NCBI RefSeq assembly: GCF_001544075.1
Contig: NZ_BCNT01000018.1
Span: forward strand, 18,396 to 82,395
Reading direction: 5' to 3'
Length of the DNA: 64,000 nucleotides
Source of the DNA: Comamonas terrae
Lineage (GTDB): Bacteria > Pseudomonadota > Gammaproteobacteria > Burkholderiales > Burkholderiaceae_C
A model generated the notes under the pieces. The model was not told where the DNA came from. It saw nothing but the letters and a program-made list of their open reading frames with translations, and ran no database searches. Below, in pieces: positions 18,190 to 29,298 of the stretch; positions within the stretch are counted from its first letter, which is position 1, and every line of letters starts with the position of its first letter. A program made the translations under genes and the position numbers.

Positions 18190-20262
18190 TCAAGCGCGGC
18201 CGAACGGCTGGCGTTCCTGCCACCACGACAGCACCTGGGCGACCACTTGTTCAATGGTCAATTCGGAGCTGTCGAGCAGCAGGGCATCTTCGGCGGGCTT
18301 GAGCGGCGCGGTCGCCCGCTGCATGTCGCGGGCATCGCGTGCCTCAAGGTCTGCCAAAAGGGTGGATATGTTAGCTGAAATTCCTTTGGAAATCAACTGT
18401 TTATATCGGCGCTCGGCGCGGCACTGGGCCGAGGCCGACAAATAGACCTTCAGCGGCGCATGGGGAAAGATCACCGTGCCCATGTCGCGGCCGTCGGCCA
18501 CCAGGCCCGGCAGGGTCTGGAATGCCAGCTGCAGGTCGACCAGCGCGCTGCGCACGGCGGGCAGGGCCGAGACGCGCGAGGCGTTCATGCCGGCCTGCTC
18601 GCTGCGGATGGCCAGGCTGATGTCCTCGTCGCCCAGCCACACGCGCTGCTGGGCATCGAAGCGCACGGGCATGTCCAGCGCCATCTCGGCAATGGTTTCC
18701 TCGTTGGATTCGTCCAGCGCCAGGCCGGCGCGCGATGCGGCCAGGCCCGTGATGCGGTAGAGCGCGCCCGAGTCCAGCAGCTGGTAGCCCAGCGCCCTGG
18801 CGACTTCGGCGGCAATCGTGCCCTTGCCCGAGGCCGTGGGGCCGTCGATGCAGATCACGGGAATGCGCTCGCGCTCGGTCTGGCAGACCGAGAACAAGGC
18901 CTCGAAATAGTCGGGGAAGGTCTTGGCCACGCACTTGGGGTCTTCGATGCGCACGGGCAGCTTGGCCGGATTGAACGCCGCCAGCGAGAAGCACATGGCC
19001 ACGCGGTGGTCGTCATAGGTGTGGATGCTGGCAGCCTTCCAGTCGGCCCTGGATGCCGGGGGCGTGATGCGGATGTAGTCAGGGCCTTCCTCCACCGTGG
19101 CGCCGAGCTTGCGCAGCTCGATGGCCATGGCGGCGATGCGGTCGGTTTCCTTCACGCGCCAGCTGGCGATATTGCGCAGCGTGGTGGTGCCGTCGGCATA
19201 CAGCGCCATCACGGCCAGCGTCATGGCGGCATCGGGGATGTGGTTGCAGTCCAGGTCGATGGCCTTGAGCGGCCAGCCCTGGCCCGGCTCTCCGCGCGCG
19301 ACCTGCAGCCAGTTGGGGCCGCTTTCCACCTGGGCGCCCATGGCCCGGGCGGCTTCGACAAAGCGGATGTCGCCCTGGATGGAGTCCCGGCCCACGCCCA
19401 GGATGCGGATGCTCTTGCGCCCGGTGGCGTTGTCGGCATCCGCTGTGTCGGCCATGCCGGTGGCAATGGCTCCCAGCGCGATGAAGTAGCTGGCCGAGGA
19501 TGCATCGGCTTCGACATGGATCTCGCCGGGCGAGCGGTAGCGGCTGCCGGCCGGGATCACGAAGCGCTGCCAGTTCTCGTTCTTCACGGCAATGCCGAAG
19601 CGCGCCAGCAGCTCCAGCGTGATGTGGATATAGGGCCTGGAGATCAGCTCGCCCACGACCTCGATGACGATGTCGCGCGAGCCGGCCTGCAGCGGCAGGG
19701 CCATGAGCAGCGAGGTGAGGAACTGGCTGGAGACGTCGCCGCGCACCTGGATGGGGGCCTGGCCGAACCGGCTGAAATCGGGCCGGCCGATCTTGAGCGG
19801 CGGGAAGCCCTCGTTGCCCAGGTAGGCGATGCGGCAGCCCAGCTGGCGCAGCGCATCGACCAGATCGCCGATGGGGCGCTCGTACATGCGCGGCACGCCC
19901 GTCATCTCGAAGCTGCCGCCCAGCACGGCCAGCGCCGCGGTCAGGGGGCGCATGGCCGTGCCGGCATTGCCGAGGAACAGCGTGGCCGCGGCGTCCGCGG
20001 GGAGCTGGCCGCCGATGCCCGTGACTTCGATGGCCTGGCCTGGAACGACGGCATCGGGGGCGATGCGGCAGCCCAGCTGCCGGAGCGCGGCCAGCATGAC
20101 GCGGGTGTCGTCCGAATCCAGCAGATCGTGGATGACGGTCGTGCCCTGGCTCAGCGCGGCCAGCAGCAGCACACGGTTGGAGATGCTCTTGGAGCCGGGC
20201 AGGCTCACGGTGCCGTGGGCGGTGTCCAGGGCGGGCAGGTCGAGGAATTCGGTGGTGAACAT
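18190..20262 (-). CDS. aroA-cmk: Bifunctional EPSP synthase / cytidylate kinase
   Basis: One 690-residue frame holds two enzymes. Residues 1-460 are 3-phosphoshikimate 1-carboxyvinyltransferase, with [13 protein letters not shown] (95-107) and [17 protein letters not shown] (371-387), both family signatures. Residues 468-690 are CMP kinase with P-loop GPTASGKGT (474-482) and [11 protein letters not shown]. The first catalyses the sixth shikimate step from PEP; the second phosphorylates CMP/dCMP. No stop or frameshift separates them, so the fusion is genuine, as known in several Comamonadaceae. The start ATG at 20262 is the first that matches AroA N-termini. Confidence 0.95.
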   Translation of the reverse strand: MFTTEFLDLPALDTAHGTVSLPGSKSISNRVLLLAALSQGTTVIHDLLDSDDTRVMLAALRQLGCRIAPDAVVPGQAIEVTGIGGQLPADAAATLFLGNAGTAMRPLTAALAVLGGSFEMTGVPRMYERPIGDLVDALRQLGCRIAYLGNEGFPPLKIGRPDFSRFGQAPIQVRGDVSSQFLTSLLMALPLQAGSRDIVIEVVGELISRPYIHITLELLARFGIAVKNENWQRFVIPAGSRYRSPGEIHVEADASSASYFIALGAIATGMADTADADNATGRKSIRILGVGRDSIQGDIRFVEAARAMGAQVESGPNWLQVARGEPGQGWPLKAIDLDCNHIPDAAMTLAVMALYADGTTTLRNIASWRVKETDRIAAMAIELRKLGATVEEGPDYIRITPPASRADWKAASIHTYDDHRVAMCFSLAAFNPAKLPVRIEDPKCVAKTFPDYFEALFSVCQTERERIPVICIDGPTASGKGTIAAEVARALGYQLLDSGALYRITGLAASRAGLALDESNEETIAEMALDMPVRFDAQQRVWLGDEDISLAIRSEQAGMNASRVSALPAVRSALVDLQLAFQTLPGLVADGRDMGTVIFPHAPLKVYLSASAQCRAERRYKQLISKGISANISTLLADLEARDARDMQRATAPLKPAEDALLLDSSELTIEQVVAQVLSWWQERQPFGRA

Positions 20263-20364
20263 GGCAATTCCACAAGGCGGAAACAAAAGGCCGGACAGGG
20301 CGAGGGCGGTTGTTCGAACATTAGCCGCCCGCGCTTGCCTGCACTGCCCCGAAGGCGAAAACGC

Positions 20365-21288
20365 TCAGGCCTGGTGCCTGCGGGCGCCCATGCGCCACTG
20401 CGAGCGCGCGGCGCTGGCCAGCGTCAGGCGGTCCTGCAGGCCCTGGCCGTCGCCGGCCCGGATCATGGCTTCCAGCTGCTCCAGCGCCTGGCGGAAATGC
20501 CGGGACTGGGCCAGCACCTGCTCGTGGTTGGCCAGCAGCACGTCGCGCCACAGCTGGGGGTCGCCGGCACCGATGCGCGTGAAATCGCGAAAGCCCGGGC
20601 CGGCCAGGCTCAGCACTTCGTCGGCATCGGGCTGGCCCAGCACGCTTTGCATCATCGCGAAAGCCAGCAGATGGGGCAGGTGGCTGACAGTGGCGAGGGC
20701 GCTGTCGTGCGCCTCGGGCGACATGGCCTTGACCTCGCAGCCCAGCGCCTGCCACAGCGCCCGGGCCTTGGCCAGGTGCGCGGTCAGCGTGCGCTCGGTG
20801 GGTGTCAGAACCACCTGCGCGCCGCGGTACAGATTGGCATCGGCATGCTCCACGCCGGCCACTTCCTTGCCGGCGATGGGATGGGCGGGCACAAAGCTGC
20901 CGAGCTGGTCGCGCAGCGCCGTGCGTGCGGCCTGGATCACGTCGGCCTTGGTCGAGCCCACGTCCATGATCATCATGTTCGGCGTGACCAGGTGCTTGAT
21001 GGACTTGAGCGTGGCTTCGGTGGCGGCCACGGGCACGGCCAGCAGCACCAGGTCGGCACCGGCGGCGGCCAGCAGGGCCGAGGGCGCTTCCACGTCGATC
21101 ACGCCCATCTGGCGCGCGCGCTCGGTGGTGGAGGGCGACTTGCTGTAGCCCACCACGCGCTTGACCAGGCCGGCTTTCTTGAGCGCCAGCGCGAACGAGC
21201 CGCCCATGAGGCCGCAGCCGATCAGGCCCAGCTGCTCGAACGGCTGCAGGGGCGGCTGCGATCCCGGCTGTAGTTCCTGGACCGGCAT
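20365..21288 (-). CDS. tyrA: Prephenate/arogenate dehydrogenase
   Basis: The protein is 307 residues. Its Rossmann loop LGLIGCGLMGGSFALALK (about 20-37), MIMDVGSTKADVIQ, and the catalytic-site sequences PAHPIAGKEVAGVEHA and VSHLPHLLAFAMM are typical of TyrA. It converts prephenate (or arogenate) to the tyrosine precursor with NAD(P)+. The ATG shares one base with the pheA stop (TGATG), so the two are translationally coupled. The long upstream extension of the frame lies inside pheA and is not real. Confidence 0.92.
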   Translation of the reverse strand: MPVQELQPGSQPPLQPFEQLGLIGCGLMGGSFALALKKAGLVKRVVGYSKSPSTTERARQMGVIDVEAPSALLAAAGADLVLLAVPVAATEATLKSIKHLVTPNMMIMDVGSTKADVIQAARTALRDQLGSFVPAHPIAGKEVAGVEHADANLYRGAQVVLTPTERTLTAHLAKARALWQALGCEVKAMSPEAHDSALATVSHLPHLLAFAMMQSVLGQPDADEVLSLAGPGFRDFTRIGAGDPQLWRDVLLANHEQVLAQSRHFRQALEQLEAMIRAGDGQGLQDRLTLASAARSQWRMGARRHQA

Positions 21289-22388
21289 CACTTGGCCACC
21301 GGATAGGTGCCCAGCACCTTGTAGAAGGCGCACAGGCCGCGCAGCTCGTCCAGCGCGGCGGCCACGTTGGCCTGGGCCGGGTGGCCTTCGATGTCGATGT
21401 AGAAGTAGTACTCCCACTGGCCGGTGCGCGCCGGGCGGGACTCGAAGCGCGTCATCGAGACGCCGTGCTTCTTGAGCGGCACCAGCAGATCGTGCACGGC
21501 ACCTGCGATATTGGGTACCGACACCACCAGGCTGGTGCAGTCGTGGCCGCTGGGCGCGGCGGTGGCCAGCGTGTGCGGCAGGCAGATGACGGCAAAGCGC
21601 GTGCGGTTGTAGGCGTCGTCCTGGATGGCGTGGGCCGTGATGTGCAGGCCGAACTGCTGGGCCGCGCGCTCGCCGGCGATGCCCGCCCAGGTCGGATGGA
21701 GCGCGGCCAGGCGCGCGCCTTCGGCATTGCTTTCCACGGGGCGGCGCTCGGCATGCGGCAGGTGCTTGGACAACCAGCCCTGGCACTGGGCCAGCGCCTG
21801 CGGATGGGCGGCCACCACCTCGATGCCTTCCATGGAGTTGGTGGTGCGCATGAGGTTGTGGCGGATCAGCATGCTGACCTCGCCCACCACATGGCAGGGC
21901 GTGTGCAGGAACATGTCCAGCGAGCGCGTGACCACGCCCTCGTTGGAATTCTCCACGCCCACCACGCCGTACTGGGCGCTGCCCGCGGCCGTGGCGTGGA
22001 AGACTTCCTCGAAGCTGTTGCAGTACATCAGGTCGGCCGCACCGCCGAAGTACTGGATGGCCGCCTCTTCGCAGAAGGTGCCGGCCGGGCCGAGCACGGC
22101 CACGCGCTGGGGTGATTCCAGCGCTAGGCACGCCGACATGATCTCGCGCCAGATGGCCGCCACATGCGCGCCCTTGAGCGGGCCGGGGTTGCTGGACTTG
22201 ATCTTCTCGATGACCTGGGCCACGCGGTCCGGGCGGAAGAAGGCCGAGCCTTCCTTTTTCTTGAGTTCACCCACCTGCTCGGCCACGCGGGCGCGCTGGT
22301 TGACCAGCTCCAGCAACTGGCGGTCCAGCGTGTCGATCTGTGTGCGTAGCGCCAGCAACTCCGGGCTGGCTTGGGGTTCTGTACTCAT
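21288..22388 (-). CDS. pheA: Chorismate mutase / prephenate dehydratase (P-protein)
   Basis: The protein is 366 residues from MSTEPQASPELLALR. Domains in order are the AroQ chorismate mutase (about 10-90, with LRTQIDTLDRQLLELVNQRA), prephenate dehydratase (about 95-275, with GPAGTFCEEAA) and a C-terminal ACT domain (about 285-360) with the ESRP motif that binds phenylalanine. The enzyme commits chorismate to phenylalanine and is feedback inhibited through the ACT domain. An ATG-like extension to 22442 overlaps the repeat region and is less likely. Confidence 0.94.
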   Translation of the reverse strand: MSTEPQASPELLALRTQIDTLDRQLLELVNQRARVAEQVGELKKKEGSAFFRPDRVAQVIEKIKSSNPGPLKGAHVAAIWREIMSACLALESPQRVAVLGPAGTFCEEAAIQYFGGAADLMYCNSFEEVFHATAAGSAQYGVVGVENSNEGVVTRSLDMFLHTPCHVVGEVSMLIRHNLMRTTNSMEGIEVVAAHPQALAQCQGWLSKHLPHAERRPVESNAEGARLAALHPTWAGIAGERAAQQFGLHITAHAIQDDAYNRTRFAVICLPHTLATAAPSGHDCTSLVVSVPNIAGAVHDLLVPLKKHGVSMTRFESRPARTGQWEYYFYIDIEGHPAQANVAAALDELRGLCAFYKVLGTYPVAK

Positions 22389-22507
22389 GGATACCTCAAA
22401 AATCGTAGCTGCTGGCGCCTGTCTGAAAATGACTTCAGGCAAGAATCATGGTGAAGTGCCTGCGAATAAGGCGCTGGCAGCTCACTTTTTCATATGTTGC
22501 CGTGGCT
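22389..22507. repeat. Comamonad-type inverted repeat between serC and pheA
   Basis: GTAGCTGCTGGCGCCTG (near 22404) and GGCGCTGGCAGCTC (near 22470) form imperfect inverted arms. An inner GCCTGTCTGAA/TTCAGGC palindrome lies between them. This is a further member of the dispersed repeat. It occupies nearly the whole spacer between two co-directional genes and could form an mRNA hairpin there. Confidence 0.5.
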
Positions 22508-23617
<1,110 letters not shown>

Positions 23618-23635
23618 GGGGTTCACGATCAAGTC

Positions 23636-23730
23636 AGGCGCTGGCGCAGGCAGGACAAGCGCCAGCAGCTATCAAAATTTCAGCCATCCGGGCGGTCTGC
23701 CGGCAAGCGTGGCAGAACGCCCGGATGGCT
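23636..23730 (-). terminator. gyrA terminator hairpin followed by a palindromic repeat
   Basis: The arms AGCCATCCGGGCG (23682-23694) and CGCCCGGATGGCT (23718-23730) pair perfectly over 13 bases. On the minus strand the stem is followed by GAAATTTTGATAG, a weak T-rich stretch. That stretch belongs to a dispersed-repeat copy (GATAGCTGCTGGCGCTTG, near 23660-23680), which itself has a GGCGCTGG partner at 23650. This separates gyrA from serC. Confidence 0.65.
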
Positions 23731-23762
23731 TGAAGCTGCACGCAGCTTCGGGGGCGCAGCGC

Positions 23763-26456
23763 TTACGCGTTGTCGCCGGGCTCCTGTGCAGCGCTGCTGT
23801 CGTCAGCCGCGTCGCCAGGGGCATCGGTGGCGGAGGCTTCCCCCCCGGCCGGATCGGCTTCATCGGCCTCGTTCGCATCGTTTTCCACGATGCGCTGCAA
23901 TCCGCTGAGCTTGGCGCCTTCGTCCAGGCTGATCAGCGTCACGCCCTGGGTGGCGCGGCCCAGTTCGCGGATTTCCGCGACCCGGGTGCGCACCAGCACA
24001 CCGGTATCGGTGATCAGCATGATCTCGTCATCGGCATGCACCAGCGTGGCGGCGACGACCTTGCCGTTGCGCTCGCTCTGCTGGATTGCAATCATGCCCT
24101 TGGTGCCGCGGCCGTGGCGCGTGTATTCCACGATGGAGGTGCGCTTGCCATAGCCGTTTTCGGTGGCCGTCAGCACGGATTGCGATTCGTCCTCGGCCAC
24201 CAGCATGGCGATCACGCTCTGGCCGTCCTCGATGTTCATGCCGCGCACGCCGCGGGCATTGCGGCCCATGGGGCGCACGTCGTTCTCGTCGAAGCGCACG
24301 GCCTTGCCGCCGTCGGAAAACAGCATCACGTCATGCTTGCCGTCGGTCAGCGCCGCGCCGATCAGGTAGTCGCCTTCGTCCAGGCCCACGGCGATGATGC
24401 CGGCCTTGCGCGGGTTGCTGAATTCGTCCAGCGCCGTCTTCTTCACCGTGCCCATGCTGGTGGCCATGAACACATAGTGGTCGGCCGGGAAGCTGCGGTA
24501 CTCGCCCGTCAGCGGCAGCACCACGTTGATCTTCTCGCCGTCCTGCAGCGGGAACATGTTGACGATGGGGCGGCCGCGCGAACCGCGCGAGCCGGCCGGC
24601 ACTTCCCAGACCTTGAGCCAGTACAGGCGGCCGCGGTTGGAAAAGCACAGCAGGTAGTCGTGCGTGTTGGCGATGAAGAGCTGGTCGATCCAGTCGTCTT
24701 CCTTGGTGGCCGTGGCCTGCTTGCCGCGGCCGCCGCGCTTTTGCGCGCGGTATTCGCTCAAGGGCTGGCTCTTGATATAGCCGGTGTGCGAGAGCGTGAC
24801 CACCATGTCGGTGGGCGTGATCAGGTCCTCGGTGGACAGGTCCTGGGCGCTGTACTCGATGGTGGAGCGGCGCTCGCCCTTCTTGTTCTGGCCGAACTCG
24901 GCCTTGAGCGCGTTCAGTTCCTCGCCGATGATGGTGGAGACGCGCTCGGGCTTGGCCAGGATGTCCAGCAGGTCCTCGATGAGGGCCATGATCTCCTTGT
25001 ACTCGGCGACGATCTTGTCCTGCTCCAGGCCGGTCAGGCGCTGCAGGCGCATCTGCAGGATTTCCTGGGCCTGGGTTTCCGACAGGCGGTACAGGCCGTC
25101 CTGTTGCATGCCGAACTCGACCTCCAGCCCCTCGGGGCGGTAGTCGTCGGCATTGACCGTGCCGCCGTCGGCACGCGTGCGGGTGAGCATCTCGCGCACC
25201 AGCTTGCTGTCCCAGCTGCGGTTCATCAGCTCGGCCTTGGCCACGGGCGGCGTGGGCGCGTTGCGGATGATGGCGATGAAGTCGTCGATGTTGGCCAGCG
25301 CCACGGCCAGGCCTTCCAGCACATGGCCGCGGTCGCGTGCCTTGCGCAGCTCGAATACCGTGCGGCGCGTGACCACTTCGCGGCGGTGCTGCAGAAAGAC
25401 CTGGATCAGCTCCTTCAGGTTGCACAGCTTGGGCTGGCCGTTGACCAGCGCCACCATGTTCATGCCGAAGGTGTCCTGCAGCTGCGTGAGCTTGTAGAGG
25501 TTGTTGAGCACCACCTCGGGCACTTCGCCGCGCTTGAGCTCGATCACCAGGCGCATGCCCGACTTGTCGGACTCGTCCTGGATGTGGCTGATGCCTTCGA
25601 TCTTCTTTTCGTGCACCAGCTCGGCCATGCGCTCCTGCAGCGTCTTCTTGTTGACCTGGTAGGGCAGCTCGTCGACGATGATGGCCTGGCGCTGGCCGCG
25701 GTCGATGTCCTCGAAATGGCACTTGGCGCGCATCACCACGCGCCCACGCCCCGTGCGGTAGCCTTCCTTGACGCCGTTGATGCCGTAGATGATGCCGGCG
25801 GTCGGGAAGTCCGGCGCCGGGATGATTTCCATCAGGTCGTCGATCGATGCATCGCCGTTTTGCAGCAGGTGCAGGCAGGCGTCCACCACCTCGTTGAGGT
25901 TGTGCGGCGGGATGTTCGTGGCCATGCCCACGGCAATGCCGGAAGAGCCGTTGACCAGCAGGTTCGGCAGGCGCGTGGGCAGCACCAGCGGTTCCTGCTC
26001 GGAGCCGTCGTAGTTGGGCCCGAAATCCACGGTCTCCTTGTCGATGTCGGCCAGCATTTCGTGGGCGATCTTGGAGAGGCGGATTTCGGTGTAACGCATG
26101 GCAGCCGCGCTGTCGCCGTCCACCGAGCCGAAGTTGCCCTGGCCGTCCACGAGCATGTGGCGCAGCGAGAAGTCCTGCGCCATGCGCACGATGGTGTCGT
26201 ACACGGCGCTGTCGCCGTGCGGATGGTATTTACCGATCACGTCGCCGACGATACGGGCCGACTTTTTATAAGGGCGGTTCCAATCGTTGTTGAGCTCGTG
26301 CATGGCATACAGCACGCGACGGTGCACGGGCTTGAGGCCATCGCGCGCGTCGGGAAGCGCCCGGCCCACGATCACGCTCATCGCGTAATCGAGATAACTG
26401 CGACGCATCTCCTCTTCTAGGCTGATGGGCAGAGTTTCTTTAGCAAACTGGGTCAT
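23763..26456 (-). CDS. gyrA: DNA gyrase subunit A
   Basis: The protein is 897 residues. The N-terminus follows E. coli numbering: quinolone region [10 protein letters not shown] with Ser83 and Asp87, and catalytic Tyr122 in [11 protein letters not shown]. Both resistance positions carry the susceptible residue. The GyrA box appears as QKRGGRGK and starts the beta-pinwheel that wraps DNA. The C-terminus has an acidic Asp/Ala/Glu-rich tail of about 40 residues, common in Burkholderiales. With GyrB it introduces negative supercoils. Confidence 0.97.
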   Translation of the reverse strand: MTQFAKETLPISLEEEMRRSYLDYAMSVIVGRALPDARDGLKPVHRRVLYAMHELNNDWNRPYKKSARIVGDVIGKYHPHGDSAVYDTIVRMAQDFSLRHMLVDGQGNFGSVDGDSAAAMRYTEIRLSKIAHEMLADIDKETVDFGPNYDGSEQEPLVLPTRLPNLLVNGSSGIAVGMATNIPPHNLNEVVDACLHLLQNGDASIDDLMEIIPAPDFPTAGIIYGINGVKEGYRTGRGRVVMRAKCHFEDIDRGQRQAIIVDELPYQVNKKTLQERMAELVHEKKIEGISHIQDESDKSGMRLVIELKRGEVPEVVLNNLYKLTQLQDTFGMNMVALVNGQPKLCNLKELIQVFLQHRREVVTRRTVFELRKARDRGHVLEGLAVALANIDDFIAIIRNAPTPPVAKAELMNRSWDSKLVREMLTRTRADGGTVNADDYRPEGLEVEFGMQQDGLYRLSETQAQEILQMRLQRLTGLEQDKIVAEYKEIMALIEDLLDILAKPERVSTIIGEELNALKAEFGQNKKGERRSTIEYSAQDLSTEDLITPTDMVVTLSHTGYIKSQPLSEYRAQKRGGRGKQATATKEDDWIDQLFIANTHDYLLCFSNRGRLYWLKVWEVPAGSRGSRGRPIVNMFPLQDGEKINVVLPLTGEYRSFPADHYVFMATSMGTVKKTALDEFSNPRKAGIIAVGLDEGDYLIGAALTDGKHDVMLFSDGGKAVRFDENDVRPMGRNARGVRGMNIEDGQSVIAMLVAEDESQSVLTATENGYGKRTSIVEYTRHGRGTKGMIAIQQSERNGKVVAATLVHADDEIMLITDTGVLVRTRVAEIRELGRATQGVTLISLDEGAKLSGLQRIVENDANEADEADPAGGEASATDAPGDAADDSSAAQEPGDNA

Positions 26457-26567
26457 GTCTGGCGGTACTTTGACGGCGGGAAAACAACCATTTTAGGTCG
26501 AATGGCCTGTGGCAGCAGAGCAACATAACTTGGGAATTACGCAGCTGTCCTACTCGTTGGGGCCCGG

Positions 26568-26597
26568 TTGACAACACGTCGGCATGTTACGTATGGC
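26568..26597 (+). promoter_or_regulatory. Putative promoter of the OmpA-like gene
   Basis: TTGACA at 26568-26573 is followed after 18 bases by TATGGC (26592-26597), about 90 bases upstream of the ompA-like start. The -35 box is perfect and the -10 box is only fair. The region is a divergent spacer with gyrA, whose own promoter must lie on the other strand nearby. Confidence 0.45.
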
Positions 26598-26685
26598 ACA
26601 ATCATTTCAACGTTTTTGGTGATGGTCACTGATGACGTCCACAAATTCGCAGCCCTGCTGCGGCTTTTTCCCCAAGAGGAGAACC

Positions 26686-27327
26686 ATGAAGAAACTGAAC
26701 AAAGTGGCGATGTTGTTTGCCTCTGCTGCCCTCGTGACGGCCGCTGGCGCACAAGTGAAGGCTGCTGACGGTGGCAAGACCATCGACAACTGGCAAAACG
26801 GCACCAGCGAACTGGTGTGGAAGAACGGCACGAACGAACTGTGCTGGCGTGATGCCAACTGGACTCCCGCAACGGCCGCTGCCGATTGCGATGGCGCCCT
26901 GAAGGCTGCAGCTCCCGCTCCTGCTGCTGTTACTCCTACTCCCGCTCCCGCTCCTCAGCCTGCCGTGGCCTCCAAGGTCACCTACTCGGCTGACGCTTTC
27001 TTCGACTTCGACAAGTCGGTTCTGAAGCCCGAAGGCAAGGCCAAGCTGGACGATCTGGCCGGCAAGGTCAAGGACATCAACCTGGAAGTGGTCATCGCCG
27101 TGGGTCACACCGACTCCGTCGGTTCCGTTGCGTACAACCAGAAGCTGTCGGTGCGCCGCGCTGAAGCTGTGAAGGCTTACCTGGTGTCCAAGGGCATCGA
27201 AAAGAGCCGCGTGTACACCGAAGGCAAGGGCAAGAGCCAGCCCATCGCAGACAACAAGACTGCTGCTGGCCGCGCCAAGAACCGTCGCGTGGAAATCGAA
27301 GTGGTGGGCACCCGCGCTGCTCAGTAA
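26686..27327 (+). CDS. ompA: OmpA-family envelope protein
   Basis: From MKKLNKVAMLFASAALVTAAG at 26686 (AGAGGAGA ribosome binding site) the protein is 213 residues. A Sec signal peptide ending near Ala-Gly-Ala is followed by a short Trp- and Cys-containing region (NWQNGTSELVWKNGTNELCW). A Pro/Ala hinge comes next, then a C-terminal OmpA domain (about 95-205) with FFDFDKSVLKPEG and GHTDSVGSVAYNQKLSVRRA. That domain binds peptidoglycan. There is no eight-stranded barrel, so this is the short comamonad type. Codon use is strongly biased, suggesting high expression. Confidence 0.88.
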   Translation: MKKLNKVAMLFASAALVTAAGAQVKAADGGKTIDNWQNGTSELVWKNGTNELCWRDANWTPATAAADCDGALKAAAPAPAAVTPTPAPAPQPAVASKVTYSADAFFDFDKSVLKPEGKAKLDDLAGKVKDINLEVVIAVGHTDSVGSVAYNQKLSVRRAEAVKAYLVSKGIEKSRVYTEGKGKSQPIADNKTAAGRAKNRRVEIEVVGTRAAQ

Positions 27328-27346
27328 TCCTTCGATTACAACACCG

Positions 27347-27372
27347 AAAGCCCCGGCAACGGGGCTTTTTTT
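27347..27372 (+). terminator. Rho-independent terminator of the OmpA-like gene
   Basis: AAAGCCCCG (27347-27355) and CGGGGCTTT (27360-27368) form a 9-base stem with a GCAA tetraloop and continue into a T-run to 27372. It lies 20 bases after the stop. Confidence 0.9.
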
Positions 27373-27411
27373 ATGCCTGAACAAGAGTCGTAATCGCCGA
27401 CAATTGCAGCC

Positions 27412-28128
27412 ATGAGCAACACCATCAATGCAGATCCTTCGGAACTGGAAAAATTCTCGAGCCTCGCTCACCACTGGTGGGATCCTGAGAGTGAGTTCAA
27501 GCCGTTGCACCAGATCAATCCATTGCGACTGGACTGGATCGACGGCCAGGTTTCTTTGCATGGCAAGCGGGTACTGGACGTGGGTTGTGGCGGCGGCATC
27601 CTGTCCGACTCCATGGCGCGCAAAGGCGCAGAAGTCATGGGCATCGATCTGGCGACCAAGGCTCTGCGCGTGGCCCAGTTGCATGCGCTGGAAACCGGCA
27701 CGCCCAATATCCAGTACCACGAGGTCAGCGTGGAACAACTGGCTGAAGAACAGCCAGCTTCCTTCGATGTGGTGACCTGCATGGAAATGCTTGAGCATGT
27801 GCCGGATCCTGCATCCATCGTGCAAGCCTGCGCCAAGCTGGTGAAACCCGGCGGCTGGGTGTTTTTCTCCACCATCAACCGCAATGCCAAAGCTTTCGGC
27901 CTGGCGATCGTTGCGGCCGAATACGTGCTCAAGATGATTCCCAAGGGCACGCATGAATATGCCAAACTGATCCGCCCCAGCGAACTGGCCCGCTTTGCGC
28001 GCAATGCCGGCCTGGTGGTGGAAGGCAGCAAGGGCATGGAGCACAATCCCGTCTCCGGACGCTACTGGCTCAGTGCCGATACTTCGGTCAATTACATGCT
28101 GGCGACTCGCCGTCCGCAGGAGCAATAA
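27412..28128 (+). CDS. ubiG: Ubiquinone biosynthesis O-methyltransferase UbiG
   Basis: This 238-residue class I SAM methyltransferase has motif [13 protein letters not shown] (about 54-65) and the UbiG-specific [25 protein letters not shown] at the N-terminus. [12 protein letters not shown] and the C-terminal [12 protein letters not shown] also fit. It performs the two O-methylations of ubiquinone synthesis. gph follows after 3 bases, the usual ubiG-gph pairing of beta- and gammaproteobacteria. Confidence 0.94.
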   Translation: MSNTINADPSELEKFSSLAHHWWDPESEFKPLHQINPLRLDWIDGQVSLHGKRVLDVGCGGGILSDSMARKGAEVMGIDLATKALRVAQLHALETGTPNIQYHEVSVEQLAEEQPASFDVVTCMEMLEHVPDPASIVQACAKLVKPGGWVFFSTINRNAKAFGLAIVAAEYVLKMIPKGTHEYAKLIRPSELARFARNAGLVVEGSKGMEHNPVSGRYWLSADTSVNYMLATRRPQEQ

Positions 28129-28131
28129 ACC

Positions 28132-28797
28132 ATGTGGACAGATGTGAAAGCAGTGCTGTTCGACCTGGACGGCACACTCATCGACAGCGCGCCGGACCTG
28201 GGAGCCGCAGCAGACAAGATGCGCGTGGATCGTGGCCTGCCTTCATTGCCGTTGGCGGCATACCGGCCCATGGCAGGCGCGGGCGCGCGCGGCATGCTCG
28301 GGATCGGTTTCGGCATGACGCCGGAGTCGCCGGATTTTCCGGCGATGCGCGAGGAATTCTTCCGCAACTACGAACAGTGCATGACGGCGCGCACCTATGC
28401 CTTCGACGGCGTGGCTTCCCTGATCGCTTCGCTGGAATCGGCTTCGCTGGCCTGGGGCGTGGTCACCAACAAATCGAAGCGCTTTACCGAGCCACTCACG
28501 CGGCAGATGGCGCTGTTTGCCAATGCGCGTGCCATCGTGAGCGGCGACACCACGCCCTACTCCAAACCCCACCCCGAACCCTTGTTCGAAGCCGCGCGGC
28601 GTATCGGGTTGGAGCCTGTGCATTGCATCTACGTTGGCGACGACGAGCGCGACATCATGGCCGGCAAGGCTGCGGGCATGAAAACCGTGGCAGCCTGCTA
28701 TGGTTACCTGGGTTCTGCGGCCGATACATCGAACTGGGGAGCCGATGCCCACATCAATTCTCCACTTGAGCTCTTGAAATTGCTCGGAAGAGGCTAA
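28132..28797 (+). CDS. gph: HAD-family phosphoglycolate phosphatase
   Basis: The 221-residue protein has HAD motif I FDLDGTLID (10-18), motif II VVTNKS, the motif III lysine in SKPHPEPLFEAARRIG and motif IV VGDDERDIMAGKAAGM. The cap insertion is of subclass IA. It is expected to dephosphorylate 2-phosphoglycolate; other small phosphosugars are possible in this family. It is coupled to ubiG, and its last codons contain the ssrA promoter. Confidence 0.9.
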   Translation: MWTDVKAVLFDLDGTLIDSAPDLGAAADKMRVDRGLPSLPLAAYRPMAGAGARGMLGIGFGMTPESPDFPAMREEFFRNYEQCMTARTYAFDGVASLIASLESASLAWGVVTNKSKRFTEPLTRQMALFANARAIVSGDTTPYSKPHPEPLFEAARRIGLEPVHCIYVGDDERDIMAGKAAGMKTVAACYGYLGSAADTSNWGADAHINSPLELLKLLGRG

Positions 28798-28800
28798 AAT
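28774..28800 (+). promoter_or_regulatory. Putative ssrA promoter inside the gph 3' end
   Basis: TTGAAA at 28774-28779 and TAAAAT at 28795-28800 are separated by 15 bases (16 if the -35 is read one base earlier). The -10 ends 9 bases before the mature tmRNA 5' end. The gph stop codon lies within the -10 box. Confidence 0.6.
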
Positions 28801-28809
28801 ACAGGGCAT

Positions 28810-29186
28810 GGGGCTGTCCTGGTTTCGACGTGGGTTCGGGACCGGTGTGGTGCATGTCGAGCTTGAGTGACGCTCGTAAATCTCCATTCAAAAAACTAAC
28901 TGCAAACGACGAACGTTTCGCACTCGCCGCTTAATCCGGTGAGCCTTGCAACAGCACGCTGATGGGCTGGGCAAGGGGGTAGAAATACCTCCCGGCTGCA
29001 AGGGAATTCACATCAGCTGGCTGAGTACCGGGCTTCTTGGTACTTGGCGAGATCCAAGGAAGCTGGTTGCTCGGACAGCGTGCGCCTGCGCGGTCTGAGT
29101 GACGAGACTCAAAACAGAACGCTAAACATGTAGATCTGCCCGGCGAAGGCTTGCGGACGCGGGTTCAATTCCCGCCAGCTCCACCA
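28810..29186 (+). ncRNA. ssrA: Transfer-messenger RNA
   Basis: The RNA is 377 nt. The 5' end GGGGCTGTCCTGG pairs with the 3' CAGCTCCACCA, and the T-arm GGGTTCAATTCCC precedes it, giving the tRNA-like domain. The tag frame runs 28902-28934 (GCA resume codon, TAA stop) and encodes ANDERFALAA. tmRNA with SmpB rescues stalled ribosomes and tags products for ClpXP. The prophage integrase starts only about 1.3 kb downstream and points toward this gene. Its 3' end is therefore the likely attachment site, with the gene kept intact. Confidence 0.97.
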
Positions 29187-29298
29187 TCCAAGACACCGCC
29201 ACACTCTGGAATCCCCAGGGTGTGGCGGTTTTTTCATGCCTGAAAGGGTGGCACGGTGTCTTGAAAATCGCACCGATTTCGCACGCGAATCGCACCGG
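29187..29298. other. Probable left attachment region (attL) with integrase arm-site-like repeats
   Basis: Between ssrA and the integrase stop lie two direct copies of AATCGCACCG (29266-29275 and 29288-29297), 22 bases apart. An inverted pair AAGACACCG (29190-29198) and CGGTGTCTT (29254-29262) is also present. Such repeats fit integrase arm sites. The exact core cannot be set because attR is outside the window. Confidence 0.5.
29196..29234 (+). terminator. Terminator just downstream of ssrA, probably on phage DNA
   Basis: CCGCCACACTCTGG (29196-29209) and CCAGGGTGTGGCGG (29215-29228) form a 14-pair stem with one G-T wobble and a TTTTTT tail. It lies 10 bases after the tmRNA CCA. If the crossover is within the tmRNA 3' end, this terminator came with the phage and replaces the host's own. 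Confidence 0.85.

Noticed and set aside
23763..26456. Possible quinolone-resistance changes in gyrA
   Set aside because: Ser83 and Asp87 are both the susceptible residues.
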